Part shown: in pieces, positions 13,193 through 26,524 of the stretch
How positions within the stretch are numbered: position 1 is the first letter of the stretch
Layout of the letters: every line of letters begins with the position of its first letter
Assembly (NCBI GenBank): GCA_034687125.1
Contig: JAQGBZ010000008.1
Location: 434,001-498,000 of the forward strand
Reading direction: 5' to 3'
Source of the DNA: Neelides folsomi
Taxonomy: Eukaryota > Arthropoda > Collembola > Neelipleona > Neelidae
Length of the DNA stretch: 64,000 bases
Notes under the pieces: model-generated
The model's input: the letters and a program-made list of their open reading frames with translations, nothing else
Databases searched by the model: none
Told to the model about the DNA's origin: nothing
Position numbers and translations under genes: made by a program

Positions 13193-14870
13193 CCTTCACT
13201 TCTACTATGAGTCTCCATAATGACAGTCATCAGCTCTCCCACCAACTCGTAAACTCTGCCTTAATAAATGCTCGTGCCATCCCAAAGTCCGATTAAACAT
13301 GCAGCGAGGAATATGGCTCCATAGAGATCCATTCAAAAAAAAACGTCATCATAGCGGTTCATAAAGCATAAAAGATCCCTTCCCTATCATCTCATCATGA
13401 GCATTTATTTTCATTTCGTTCCGAAAAAATTGAAATTACGGGGTTGCCCTAAATGTTTTTGCAAATTCTCCTCGGCCATCCCTTTATGATAAAGATGTAA
13501 GTGAATAAAAACGCCACTCCTACCTTTGCTATCAAAAAAGGCCGAAAGGCCCACTTCCATTAAACCTCCTCATGCATAGATAAATTCACACACAGGTATA
13601 ATTGGACTTTCTCATGTATGCCAATATTTTCTCTTTTGCAAAATAAAATGTCCAACCGTATCCCATTCTAATGCACATTGTTTGCCAAAAAACTCAAAAG
13701 TGTGTCTCCCCTAATGTGTTTGTAATGTGCCAGAATTTCCCTTAAAGAGACAAAGAATGTGCCCCTCACCTTGCCCTTTGAATCTTTGAGTAAATTAGGC
13801 TCAGAATTGGGCTGATGTGAGGTTCGTATTTACTTATTTGTGTAAGGAATCATCGCATGATAAAAAGACATTGAGGTAAAAAAGGAGAGCAAAGTCATTG
13901 AAATCCCTCAAACCCTTCAAAGCATCTTTAATAATGGAGGATGGTGAAAGCAAATACACGTCTTTGAACTTCTCGATGAGGGGTTGAATATGAACTATAA
14001 TTACGAGTAATTATCCCGGAGAAGTCTGTAAAATGAGAGCAGTCTCTCTTTCGCTCTCCATTTTAATTACGATCAGATTTGGAGTTTTGAGTGTGAGAGT
14101 GAGTTTTGGATCGGAAGGCACGAAGAGCCCATAACTCCATCCCTCAACCCCCCAAATGAAGACGGACACCTCGGGTAATGAGAGTAAGAAGAACATAGGA
14201 GGGAAATCCGATTTTCTCACGATTCAAAAACCACCACGAAACAGAATATCCCCCCTCAATACTCTCAGCTTAATATTATCTACAATATCAAGAGACAAAA
14301 AATTGTATCGTAAAATCCTATCAAATGAAGCTCACATATGTGCCATATACCTACTGCATATTACAATAGCTAACTCTCATATTCAAGTAACCCTTGTATT
14401 ATAAATCTCATATATCTCTAATATTGTGTATATCTTGTTGTATCCAGTTTGGTTTAAAAAATGATCTATATTATTTTAGTGCCTATTTGTATTCCATTGT
14501 GCTATAGGTAACTCATAAGCTGGTGCTATAAAAGAACAAGACATAATCACACGGTCGAAAGCTCATATAAAATTAATTGCCTAGGATTAAATAACATAGT
14601 AGGAGGAAGTTTGTAATGACAGAAGTGATTATTGAACATATAATCCTTCAACCCTTATCTCAACCCCCGAACTCACCTTCATGTCAAAGCTGAGATTCTC
14701 CCATCAACCACCCGGCTCCTCAAAAACTCAATTTCCAAATGAACTTCCACTTTGGGAACCGACGCCCCAAAATACTCCTCAAGTCAGTCAGTTAAAAAAT
14801 GAAGGTCTCTTAACTCCTTTAGTCCCGTGGAGTCATTTCAATTTCTCATCTCCCCATCTCATTTCTCCAT

Positions 14871-14910
14871 CGAGTAAATTGGAGTGAGTTGGAGTGAGTG
14901 AGAAGTGAGG
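14871..14910. repeat. 10-bp degenerate tandem repeat, four copies
   Basis: Four consecutive 10-base units follow the pattern GGAGTGAGTT, with the outer two copies more diverged. It creates a GAGTGAG-rich purine strand. Similar GAGT runs occur at 49.49 kb and 55743-55757. Confidence 0.75.
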
Positions 14911-15837
14911 GCGGAGAAGGAAAGGCCCTGTTAAGGCTAAACGACCAAATCCTCTCTCTCCCTCTCAACTCACAGTATATCATTTAATGAGTGTCTTTGA
15001 ATTACTTTTTCCCCTATTCCACTACTAAACATCCTCAGTCACTCAACTGCCAGCAAGTCCCATTTCCTTCACACGTCTCCCTTCGACTCTCAGTGAAGTT
15101 CGAAGGGAGTGTGAAGTGCTCAAATGTTAAAAGGAAGTCGTCAGACACCATTGGAACAGCCAGAGAGGAAGAAAGTAATGGGACCGAAGAATAATACTTA
15201 TTGGTGTAAGGAGATGATTCTTATCATAATGTATATTATCTACCTTCATTCCTAATAGAATCCAATGGAGTGGAGGGAAAAGAGTCAAGGAAGAGACTCA
15301 GGAGACATTTTACTCCCTTTGTGCTCACAATATGACACAGCAGTAAAACAGGGAAGATAACAATGGGCCATTATTTTCTCATCAGGTAAAAGATGTTTTT
15401 CAATTGAGGAAAGAAGTGTAAAAGCAGAGTCAAGTGGTCATAAAATTCACAAATCCGCCTACTCTTATTCAATCCTTCTTTTTATCTCAAACTAACATGT
15501 ACAAGTCACAATATCACATACAATATTTTCTACCACAGTGATCTCGATTCAGAAATCTTCAATTTTTATGAGACCATTAAACTCCCCGAAATCCAACTTC
15601 TTTTTACGAAAATCCGCTTAAAAACGTCTTTAAATCTTTAGTTCTCGAATGAGAAAATGGAAGAATCGGAGGTCAACGGGAGAGTCGTAAAGAAGAACCA
15701 CAATGAACTCATTCCCGTCCACTTCTCATGAATCATCTTGGCGATTCTCATCATCCAAATTGAATGGAGAAGTCAAAAGATCTTCATTGTGGTCTGGACG
15801 TAAATAAAAATAAATACGTGTGTACGACACTGCGTCC

Positions 15838-15852
15838 GTCGCTGGAAGCGAC
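15838..15852. repeat. GC-rich mini hairpin
   Basis: GTCGCT and AGCGAC flank a GGA loop, giving a perfect 6-bp stem. It stands out only because the surroundings are AT-rich. It is too short to be called a terminator or RNA gene. Confidence 0.6.
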
Positions 15853-16086
15853 CCAACCTCAGCACATTGTGGAGAAAAAGGTCATGAAGAAGCAATTAAC
15901 CTACACATCACATAAACCAGAAGATCCAATTGAGAAACATGAAATAATGTTTTATTTAAAGATCTTTCAAACCAGACCTACCTTATTCTTTCCCATTCAT
16001 GTGGACAAAGGTGAGGTTTGTCTGAAATTGGGCATCTTATTAAAAATAGGCGAGCCAATTTCAATCTCCTGACCGGCCCTCCTTCT

Positions 16087-16102
16087 TAATAATAATAATA
16101 AT
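16087..16102. repeat. TAA trinucleotide run
   Basis: About five TAA units in a row. It is one of very few simple-sequence runs in the window and has no special context. Confidence 0.8.
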
Positions 16103-19100
16103 CATAATACTTCTGGATCCCCATCTCATTTACTTTGTATCTTTCTTCCTATATTACTTACATTTTTCATTATGTATTCATAAACTGTATGGATTACATT
16201 GGCTGTATGGATTTGCTCTTGTTTTTCTTGTATACTTTATTACTATACTTATTCGTGTATTTATGAAACATGCAAAGGTTGTAATCGTTTCCTTATTCGC
16301 CGCTGATGATTATCCCATCGAAGGCTCTTTAACTCGCTATATGATTATTCAATCCATCGTCAGAGTTCAAAGCAATATGCAAAAAGAGGACAAAGGAGAT
16401 GCATGCGATGCAAGTTGAAGGAAAATACATAATTGTACATAATGAGTCCGACGAACTTCCTTAACATTCTGTCTATTTCTGCTGATACTCGTACATTCAA
16501 GTGGAAGTTGAATGATAAATTAAATTATTTATTTACGAGTATAAAATCTTACTTAAAATGTATGGGATATTTGGAATAAATTCAAGAATGATTCAATCAG
16601 CTTCTCAACAAAGCTTCTTGTCCTCCGCAAAGATCAATTTCAATAGCGGATGAGGAAGATAAAACAAATAAATAGAAGGAAATCCTTCGTGCTTCGTCCA
16701 CGAGGGTTGCTTAAAGAAAATAATCAAATCTTAACCATTTGCATCTTTCCGCTCGCTTCTTCCCATCTCAAACCCACACGGCTCATGATACTCTCAATGT
16801 CTCTCTATAACTTTGAGTCACAAACAGTTGTTCAAATCTGCCATTTGAGCAAGATCCAATGCAGAAGAAAAATACCACACAATGAACCATTCTACAATTC
16901 CATCCTCGTATATCACATTTGTATATCACGTTCCCATACAATCTCGCATGACTCTCCTCTAGAAAAATGTTAGAGAAAACTCGTAACGACTGTTGACGCA
17001 ATAGATGTAGGTTAAGTGTAAAGTTAGTTTGGATTGTAAATGGTGAAATTCTTTTCATTCTCAGTCTGGACAATATGGTCTCATGGAACTAATCCCATTT
17101 AGAGCACAAATCCCACGTCGTTTCTTACTTGGTGGTACCAAAATGTTTGAAACGGCCAAAAGAATGGAAACAACATGTTGGATGGGAAGAGTCAAACCCC
17201 ACACCTTGACACGCTAATTGTCGGAAATCACAATGGACAAATTTATCAACGTTGGAGGGGAAGAAAATCCCTCAAATCGGTTCTAATTGGTTCTCCTATT
17301 AAGCCTCGTCCACAAGGTTTAAAAATACATCCATTCTCGTCTCCAATTCCCATTCTCTCTTGAACAAAAAAGTTAGAAAAAATTCCCTAGTTCACCTGTC
17401 ATACAAAAGGGTCGCAGGTATTTTCATCTAATCCGCATCATGGCGGCAAAATCTCCTCTACGTAATAAAATATCTCATCTGACCATCTCACAAAAAAACT
17501 TCCCTTATATGCATAATATTCTCAAAGGTATTCCCTGCACAATCTCTTCAACACTCACTACAATGCTAATATAAAATCCTTCTATGTGTTTCGAATAACC
17601 TTGCATACATTAAATGCCATTAAATACTAAATACCTCTCAAAGGCTCTCTTTTATAATGGTTCCTGATTATAAAGAAGATACATAATAAAATATTTAAAG
17701 ACAATTCCTAACATTTCAACTTATCCAGAGATTAAGCTCACAAAGTACCGAAACTTAATTTCAAGTTCCTGAAGTCTATGTAAAATACGAGGGATAACTC
17801 GTATACAATATGGAAGCTGACATGCAAAGGGAGCATAAGGGTAATATTGGGAAATGAGAAAAAGTCTCTTAACTTCTCCATGCAACAACTTTGTTCCACC
17901 TCACTCGTGGAAGATAGGGCCTTCAAGGACCGAAAAGTAAGAGATAAAATAGATATAGCAACCAATGGAGCCACTACTCATAGGATAACAACTTATAAGT
18001 ATTCCCAGTAGTTGGTTCAAGTCGTGAGGTAAAAAACTCGAGCCTGGGAGTCTCATCATCTTCTTATATATCAGAGTGAAAGGAAAACGTGCCCCAAGAC
18101 TCTTTTTTAAACCTCCTACCTTATACATTATATAACTTCCAAAGAGAAGTGGGGGAAGTTACATAAGGGTATATCGTGCGCCCTTCAACCACCTTCCATC
18201 TTCTTCCAGTCCCCTCAACGACTAACCTTGAAACTTCTCCACAACCCTTATTCATAACAATATGGAGGAAGATGAAGCTCAATAAAAAAAATCCCATGCA
18301 CGACATAAGCTATTTCTTAAATGCTTATATATTTCCCTTACACTGCTCGAGTCTGTAAATGATATCTACCATAGCTGGAGATGAAAACAACTATGCGTTT
18401 GAATCAGATGACTCGGCTTTAAAAAAGCATCTTTGCCTTGACTCACGCGTGTATGAAATACTCAAATACAGATCAGTATATGTATTCAGAATATAATATT
18501 TATCTGTAATACTTTCTAAGTACCTCGATATTCAAATGAGGTTCATCTCTAAGCTATGACTCTGAAATTCATAAGGATAAAAAAGAAGATTTTTGTATAT
18601 AAATCATCATGTGATTCATTCGGGAGTTGTAGTACTATGATTGTATGATGCATCCATCTCATTGTTCGTTTAGGTACACAAGATGATACATAAAGCTAGA
18701 GAGGATGAAAGCATTACTGTGTAAAAATTCGCATAAGTTGTATGGTAAAAGATACAAAGAAATTTTACACTTTGACTCTGATCATCCTCATCTGCAGATT
18801 CTCATGCAGACTCATCTTCTTTCCATTATGATGACTTCCCGAGAAGAGCGAACAAAGGTTAAAATGTTCAATCTTCATAATAATAAGCTCCGGGTAGAGA
18901 TGCCAAAATTAAAGGGTTAAAACACTTTAAAACCTCACTCCGCTCAACCATGCTCGTAAATGATCTTTTCTCAACATCTCTTCACAAAACACACCTTGAC
19001 TCATCTGCACAATAATCCCCAAATTCGAGTATACATCCTTTATACACAATTTCAATAGAGGAGTACTTTCCCTCTCTTTGAACATCTCATAGCCAAGGCC

Positions 19101-22100
19101 AGGAGAATTTAAATTGAGGGAGATTAATTAACGCCGCCTCTCCATTTCAAAGGTGTATTCACCTTAATGAGGATTTAAATGGAGGGAGGATGAAGAAAAT
19201 GAAAGCTCACCATTTCGGAGACTCGACAATATGTTGACTCCATCTTGCCAGGCTCCAAGGGCACAGCCGACAAAGAGGAGGAGGATGTGGAATTGCTTCA
19301 TCTTCACTCACACGACCATCTCCGTAGTCCCCACCTGGAGAAGAAAAAAAAGATAAATAAAGACCCTTGCAAACACTCTCATTATCATTACGAAGAAGAG
19401 TTCTCCGACTGCAATTCTCATCCCTCCATTATTATTACGATCCTCCTAAATCTCCGGGCTCAGTTTCCTCATTGGAATTGCAATCTATTTCGCTCGTTTT
19501 TTATTCCTTCTTGATTACCCGCGAGGAGATGAAGAACCTTTTTTTCTAAACCTCGAGGGCTCCTTTCAATTCTATTCAAAGTGATGTAACCAACAGTGAG
19601 GAGTTTGAATAGGCCAGTAATGAAAAGCGACCTGAGTTTACAATGTGACCATCAACAGCTTTTTCCCCTTCGTACACGCACAAATTTGCAGGGGACAATG
19701 GAGACCTTAATGCACATTTAAATTATCTTCCAAGAACTTACAAGAGCTTCGACACAAGAAGTAAACTCAACGGTTACACGAATCAACTCATATTAAATTA
19801 TTGCCAGTGGTGAATGAAAGTGAGAATCCACGCTGGTTTGATTGCCAAAACTTATGCATTCCCAATTGTCTAAATTCACTTGACCCTCAAGTTCCGATTG
19901 AATGTGAGAGTAATTGTATTGGACGTTATTCTTCCTATCTTCGCCTCATTGAACGACTTCCAGGGGCGCCTCATTAAATCCTATTATTTTCCCACTTCGA
20001 ATGTCAACTCATGTAATCTTCCGGTTGCAGGGAAGGAAAAAACTGGTGCAGATATAAAAACACATAACACACACTCATTTTGAACTTTTTTGTCTTTGGC
20101 TCACTCAGTCAGTCAGTGCACTACGCCTTCATGAATTGCTTAAGATCTTCGTTACAGAAACGAGCTCGGAAAAAACTGGACCAAAACTGCTCGTATAATT
20201 CCAGTTCGTAAAAATGTAAAAACTGAGCCCATTTTCTCTTAAAGTGGCTTATTAGGTTTTAAGGGTTTGAAAAGAACTTAATCCAGGTAAGTCAGGTAAA
20301 TTGTCTTTGTCTGCACCTTCCATTACTTCCCAGCCACCACATGTTTAAATAATATCAAATTAGGAGAAGGGGAGACAGACGGATTTCGCGTTGACACTCT
20401 AAAACAAAAGTCCCGTCAACTTGGAATAAATCCAGAGGCAGGGATAAGTTTCAATTACTATTCTCGGCCTACGCCCTCATGTTCCCTCAAATTGGTGGGG
20501 TCAGAAGGGAGCCGTTGGAGGTTCCTGCTTTTAAAACAAAAGCTATGCATACTGTTAGCTGAGAAGCCCTGAGGGATTTTAAAGGCCCAGACGGGCTCCT
20601 ATAGTTTTAAACATCTCTTGTGGCTGGTCTTGTTGCTGCCTTGATTTGGTAGCCCACCACCACGCCAACGCCACGAGACAAGTGAAATATTTACAAGTAA
20701 AAAGAGGCAATAAATTGAATTGGAGAATCGGAGGAGCCAAAACCCTCGCCGCCGCTCTGCCGCCCCTTTTTGATTCTTATCATTTCAATCTTTAATTCAA
20801 GTGAAAGCCGTCCGGAGAATTTAGAAAATCTGTAAAGACATTTTCCCTTATCACCTGCCTAGATCAAATGATACAGTTTGCATGTGGAGAACCATCATCA
20901 CCCCTCTCAACCAAATTACAAAAATTTAATCAAGAGAATGTGAGGTCAAAAGTGAAAAGATTTCACGAAACCACAAAGACCAAAAAGTTCTCCGTCCTAT
21001 TCCTATTACTTTGCAAACACGAAACAGCCCAACACAATGCGAACTTTATGTCTTTCAATCTCCCATCCCTCACCCATTGGACCGAAAGTCATAAAAGTAA
21101 AAAAAGATAAAAAGATGTAATTGCTCCTTCCAATGCAATATGACAATCCTCAATGGTCTTTTAAACCACAAAAACAAGGAAAATTTTTAAATTTTGAGAG
21201 TGGACGTTAAAGTGGAAAGCAAAGCCGCTCATGTCAAATTGCTCTCAAATCTGCGAAAAGGTCTTAAGGACTAAAGGCCATTTGGAATATTCGCCCCTGT
21301 AGAAATCCGGTTAATTTCAATAAAATACGGCGGCTATACTCTCAATTATATTCTCTTAATCTTTGTCAGTATTAGTTAGGCAAATTCGAATCTAAAGGGT
21401 AATGAAATTGAGTGACCGGTACGAAAACAATGTTTAATGGATTGAAAGAGAAAACAGGGCCGAAGGACCCAGAGAACAAGGTTTCAAGATTAAAAGCTCA
21501 ATTTCAAGCGGATCCTTCGGTACATGAATTACGATCGAGCTGTGCTAGAACCAAGAGAGTGTTTAAACCGTTGAAATTAAGCCGCAGGTTCAAACTTTCA
21601 TCCTTCAAATGTGGAAATTCACTAAGGGTGACTCTCATTACAAACAACAAAGCCAAGTACGCACAAACAGCCAGGGAGCGATATCATAATCATAAAGAAC
21701 AAAGTCAAAGCCAAATTCAAAAGGGAACTTTATCCGCACGTATTGTCCTGAGAGGAAATTTGAGGAACTGAAACCATTATAATACAATTACGCCCGATGT
21801 CCTCATCCTGATTACATTAAGGGAGAATAAATTAAGGTTGCTCACTTAATTGAACCTAAGAGAGAGGGAAAATAAAATGAGGCTGCAATGGAAAAAAGAA
21901 CGGCGGCCAACGCCTTCTGACATAATATTCTTTTGCACACACTCACATTACATAGTAAAAAATATACACCCAACTCTCTCAGCTTATGAGCCTTGGATAA
22001 TAAATATGTTTAATAATAAATAGAATATGGGCTAATTTCACATGTCCATGCTGGTGGTGCTTCCACTCTTAAAGAATCATTAAGTAAAATATTGATAAAT

Positions 22101-22486
22101 ATAGCGAGTGATTAACAAAAGTTCTCCGCATGGCGGAACTCTTCGAACTCCCGCTGACTCCAAATTCAAAAAGAACTGTGGCCAAGAACGAGGGCATTTT
22201 TATTTAATGCTTTTTAACTATTTAATACACTTGGCTTTATTCTTTATTAAAAGTTTTAAAAGTATTACAATTTTGCGTTATTCTTCGTAATTCAACGGTT
22301 TAATCTTTCAGAGTCAGTGTTAGAATTTAAACGGAATAAATTTTTAGTAAATGTGGAGTAAGGATAAGTTCAGCAATTATTTGCATTGTCCTATTGTTTG
22401 ACTTTATCACAAAATTATAAAATGCAGAGCATGTAGGGTAAAACATGGAGTTTGTTCCTCTATTAAGCTCATTTCCGATCCAATGA

Positions 22487-22502
22487 GTTCGTTCGTTCGT
22501 TG
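22487..22502. repeat. GTTC tetranucleotide run
   Basis: Three GTTC units followed by GTTG. A short slippage product with no gene nearby. Confidence 0.75.
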
Positions 22503-23124
22503 AGTGAAGTTGGATGTAAAAAAAACAGGATGAGGCTAATTTGAGCTAAAATCAGGTATATGGAGAAGCCCAGTGCTAATGGCAGTTTTTTAAAAGGGAC
22601 TTTTTGTCATACATTACAACAACTGACTGAATTTACAAGTTTCAATTGTTATATTATTTTATATTTAGTAAGTGTATAGAAATGATACCTATAGTCAACA
22701 CATGCCATATAAAAGTTATAAGTATAATGTTTGATTTTGGGAGTGGGCAGTTGTGTATGAATGAAAGACAATGAGGGTGGCGATAGCGAAAAAATAATTC
22801 CACCTGTTCAACGTTCATCTCCCTTAAACTTTTATGATTCTCCTGGGATCATAAAAGCATAATCGAAACTCGCTCCTCCATCCGCCCTTATTCGTTTGAT
22901 GTAGTAATGAGGAGCGAGGAGGAATGATGAGCTAACCCTTCCACAACCCTGGTTGATTGTGAAAAAATACCCAATTTGAGGGGAAAAGTCGTGGGTGTAA
23001 TTTATAACTCAGACTTCAGACGAAAAGAAAATAAGTCTTCAATGTTACAATTCCTATACTTGCATACAAAATAGATACCAGATACAAATGCATGGGCAAA
23101 TACAATGGTACAAATAAGTAAGGA

Positions 23125-23451
23125 TTAACTAAATGCATGTGCAGGAAGATGAGAACTCCATTCATGGACGGATATGGCTGTCAAATGAAAAAGGAGAAGA
23201 AATTGAAACACGTTCAACTTCTTTGTAAAACCTGAGATTCGATGGGAAAAAGTTAATTCAATTGTGCAATTTATTTTCGCTCCTAAATAAGCAATGGGAA
23301 GCAATTGGCACTCTTTTAACAGTTCCACCTTTAGCCAATATACGACACATAACACACTCTGGATTATAAAACTTGGCATTTGAGACATAAAATATAATTT
23401 TACAATGTCTGAAGTTAATTGCATTAGGAGGAGTCGAATTGCTATTTCCAT
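23125..23451 (-). CDS. Unsupported hydrophobic ATG frame
   Basis: This is one of the longer ATG-started frames in the window (108 residues). The translation is hydrophobic, with several possible membrane runs (for example FQFLLLFHLTA near the C-terminus), but no motif or family is recognisable. The base at position -3 before the ATG is T, a weak start context. Length is within chance and no splice partner was found, so it is probably spurious. Confidence 0.1.
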   Translation of the reverse strand: MEIAIRLLLMQLTSDIVKLYFMSQMPSFIIQSVLCVVYWLKVELLKECQLLPIAYLGAKINCTIELTFSHRISGFTKKLNVFQFLLLFHLTAISVHEWSSHLPAHAFS

Positions 23452-26400
23452 TTACTCCATTTTAAACCCCTTCCTCAATTGGATTGTGTAAATATAAATG
23501 TAACAGTAAATGACAAGAGCACTTGTTCCTCCGCGATATTCAACATAAGTAAGTGAAATCCCAAGTGCCCTAACTCAATTGTTTAAATCTGACAATTTGA
23601 CAGAAAACTTCTGACTCCCCCATCGTGCCCTCAAAAATAATACTACGAGAATGTACATACGAATGTTATTTAAGTAGATGTGGGATGTAGATTGGAAGAT
23701 TAACCTTTGTTTCCAAGAATCATTCCTTGGCACAACTCACCATCCGTCTGAAGACAAAGTCTGGGTCTGAAGATGATTATCGCACTTGAATGATTTGAGG
23801 ATAATGGTTTTAGTAAAAGAGAAAATATTGAAAAGGTAAGAAAACGCACCAATAAATCACACGAATTTACATTCTGCCCTCGTTACAGCTTTCAAGACTT
23901 CATAATGAACCCAATCACCCAAGATTGAGAAAGTGTCAATCTTTTGGCTCAATGAAGGATGGAAATCTGTGACAGTTTCCCTTTCAACTCCTATACAAGA
24001 AATGGCATGAGTGGTGAACAATTGTAAGGGCCTGAGAGTTTGGCGAACAAACAAGTGATTTCATTACGGCCGTTCATCTCTTCTCCTCTCCATCGGTTGA
24101 CATTTGGGGAAATGACGAGGGTTGGAAAACAGTCGGGAGATGAAACTCAACTCGAGGTTCATCCACTGTTTGCTTGTGGTTTCAAATGTAGTAGTAAAAC
24201 CAGAGGAGGAGGAACAATGCTCCAAACAGAAGAAAACTGTCGTATATTCATATGTATTGGTATATGAGTAAATGTTAATTGTACCTATAAATCCCTGTAC
24301 ATATAAGGTTGGTTTAATACACTCCCGTTTGGTTTACAGAGATTTGGAACAAGCCATAATGGGTCAGTTTCCTTTCTTTTAATGCTTTTCTCCCTATTAT
24401 AAACTTATTATTTATAAACGGCCCTGCGTCTCTGGATATAATAGTAGGGTGAATATTGTCTAAGGGTGAGGGTATAGAAAGATGTGGTGTGTGTGACAGC
24501 GTCCTTTCGTGACCCTCCCAGAGCCCCTGCTACTTTACTTAAACTATAAGGCACATCCAGCCATCCATTACTTTTACTCTTCCAAAGACCCTCAGTTTTC
24601 CCTCCTTCCAATGAACCTTTTCGAATGAGTCTGAAGGCGCCTGAAGGTTGAATCCAAGATGGATTTGTGTACTCCGTTGATAATGGATATGTGTCCCGAG
24701 TGAAGCCATCTACACATCCTTATGATTTCATCCTACACCCTAACACCAAGTACCTAACCATTTGCTATGTACTCGTATATGTATGAGATTACAATTTAAA
24801 ATACATTTTCTAAATCCGTTCTTTATATGAAATATCCAGTATAGAGCTATGAGCTATGTACAACTATACTTGTATTAGTATATAAAAATATGGTATATTG
24901 TATGGTAAATTTTGTACTCTTCAAGCTGTTCACTTTCTATATATGTACTTTAAGCTTATACCTTGATGAGTGAGGGATATGAGTTGAAACAGACACTTTC
25001 TTAAGTTACCTTTTTCCTTTTGGGTAGGAGGAATAATAAGGCTGTAGGGTTGATTTCCAACCCAGAGGTTAAAGCGCTAATCGCCCTCGCCTGGAAAAGG
25101 AGGGAGCCTAAAATGCATTTATAGTAAATCTGGAAGTTTTCTTTCCCTCTCTTTTTCTTTACTCCTTCTCCGCTGTTTCTTCCTCTTTGGGAATTGAATT
25201 TCTCCTTCCTTTTCACTTAGCAAGAGACGGCCGTCTCCAAACCCGAAGGAAACCAGGCGAAGCTAAGAACAAACATCTGTCTACCATAGCAAAATCATCC
25301 CTTGTATTAGAAGGACAAGCATACGGGATGATTCCACAACATCTTTTCCTTCTTTCCCTCTTTTACAAGAAAATGATAAATGGAAATGATCTGAATTGAG
25401 CCATTTAAGAAGACAGGAGCCGAGGGAAATAAAAACCATGATGGGGAGATATTTTAAATTGAGGAGTGGAGATGCCATTAGACGAACCCAACTAAGGCTT
25501 AATGCCAGAGTCCTTAGATGGGGAAATGTCAACTAGGAACCTGTAATTTATCCAATGAAACTGGTGGAATAAAACAATCGTTCAATCCAGCCCAACCCAA
25601 TACTTAATTTTGTCACTAATTTATATTTAAAGGCTACTCCTAACCAACTCCTAACAAGATCTGCGAGCGGAGGAGGGCGGAGAAGTGAAATATGAGAGTC
25701 AAATCTCAGCATGGACTTTGGCATAATTAGCAAGGAGTGGATGGAGAAGATTCGAGGAAAATTTTCCCATTTGCAATCGCATCAGTTGTTTGAGTCCCCA
25801 AAGGTCACTTTGTCCATTTCCCCACCCATCAATCTCAGAAGTAGTGGAAAGAGACAGATATTTGTATCTCATTTTGAAGCAAAAGAAGACATCGCCGCTT
25901 TTGTACATATGTCTCTTAATTTAGTGCCTTGACTCTAATCGGAAGATTCAAAGCCCATTGGAGAAAATAATAAAAAAAACATAATAAAATCCCCCTTATT
26001 TAAACCTCAATTATTCTTTTTATACGCAAATGCCTGCATTCCACACGTCGGCTTGAGATCACAAATCATGGCTGTTTTAAATGACCTTATAAACTTATAA
26101 CTTTACAAAATAAACTCGTAGCTCCACTTACCTACATCCAAATAATACAAATTCATATAATATCACGAGCATTCATTTCACATACAATAAATGCATATAA
26201 CTTTGTACATTAATCCTCCAAGTATCTTTTTTAAAACTTTTAAAAATTCCAAGAGTGAAATGCACCGAAAAAAATTCACCTCAACTTAATCTTCCTTTGT
26301 GCTTTTGACTTTCCTGACACGGAGAAATATACATATCTGTTTAAACCTCCCTAAGAACCCATACAAAAAACTCCATTTTTAACATCTTCCTTTTCCTCTT

Positions 26401-26500
26401 ATGTACAAAATGTAAAAAGAGGCAGAAAGACACAAAAGGGGTTGGAATTGAAGGATTGCAATCAAGAAACAACTGAGCCATGAAGGCATTGAAGGGTCTG

Positions 26501-26524
26501 AACCTCATAAGAAACCTCATAAGA
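26501..26524. repeat. 12-bp tandem duplication
   Basis: AACCTCATAAGA appears twice head to tail, starting at 26501 and 26513. It is a simple short duplication. Confidence 0.8.

Larger units (their letters stand above)
8267..14870. other. Long stretch without a supported gene
   Basis: I see no supported gene. Structured items are a 23-bp tandem repeat at 9801-9860, a pair of strong splice-like sites bounding 11980-12108 whose interior is closed in the frames that matter, and a 14-bp palindrome at 13179-13192. TA-rich patches lie near 10740-10880 and 12420-12480. Several overlapping short frames on both strands at 11.7-12.8 kb and 12.8-13.3 kb are mutual shadows. Confidence 0.6.
14911..23124. 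other. Long stretch without a supported gene
   Basis: No supported gene. It holds a short TAA repeat (16087-16102), a GC-rich mini-hairpin (15838-15852), an 11-base direct repeat CTGTATGGATT at 16185 and 16203, a CAGT run near 20102-20117 and a GTTC run at 22487-22502. C-rich patches built from CCACGCC- and GCCGCC-like words lie near 20650-20680 and 20740-20770. Similar C-rich words recur at 5888 and 37063-37095. A perfect-looking donor (CAG before GTAAGT) near 20286 follows only about eight open codons. The 119-codon frame ending at 21771 is basic, lacks an ATG at its start and looks like chance. Confidence 0.6.

Noticed and set aside
14690-14780. Minus-strand donor AAG before GTGAGTT
   Set aside because: Every frame meets a stop within ten codons upstream.
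20200-20290. Perfect donor CAG before GTAAGT near 20286
   Set aside because: Only about eight codons are open before it in the matching frame, and no acceptor pairs with it.
20460-20485. TTCTCGGCCT, a short match to the 5' region of U2 snRNA
   Set aside because: The match stops after about ten bases and no other U2 segment follows.
21412-21771. 119-codon basic frame
   Set aside because: No ATG at its start, K/R/S/Q-rich random-like text, no splice sites, and length within the chance range.
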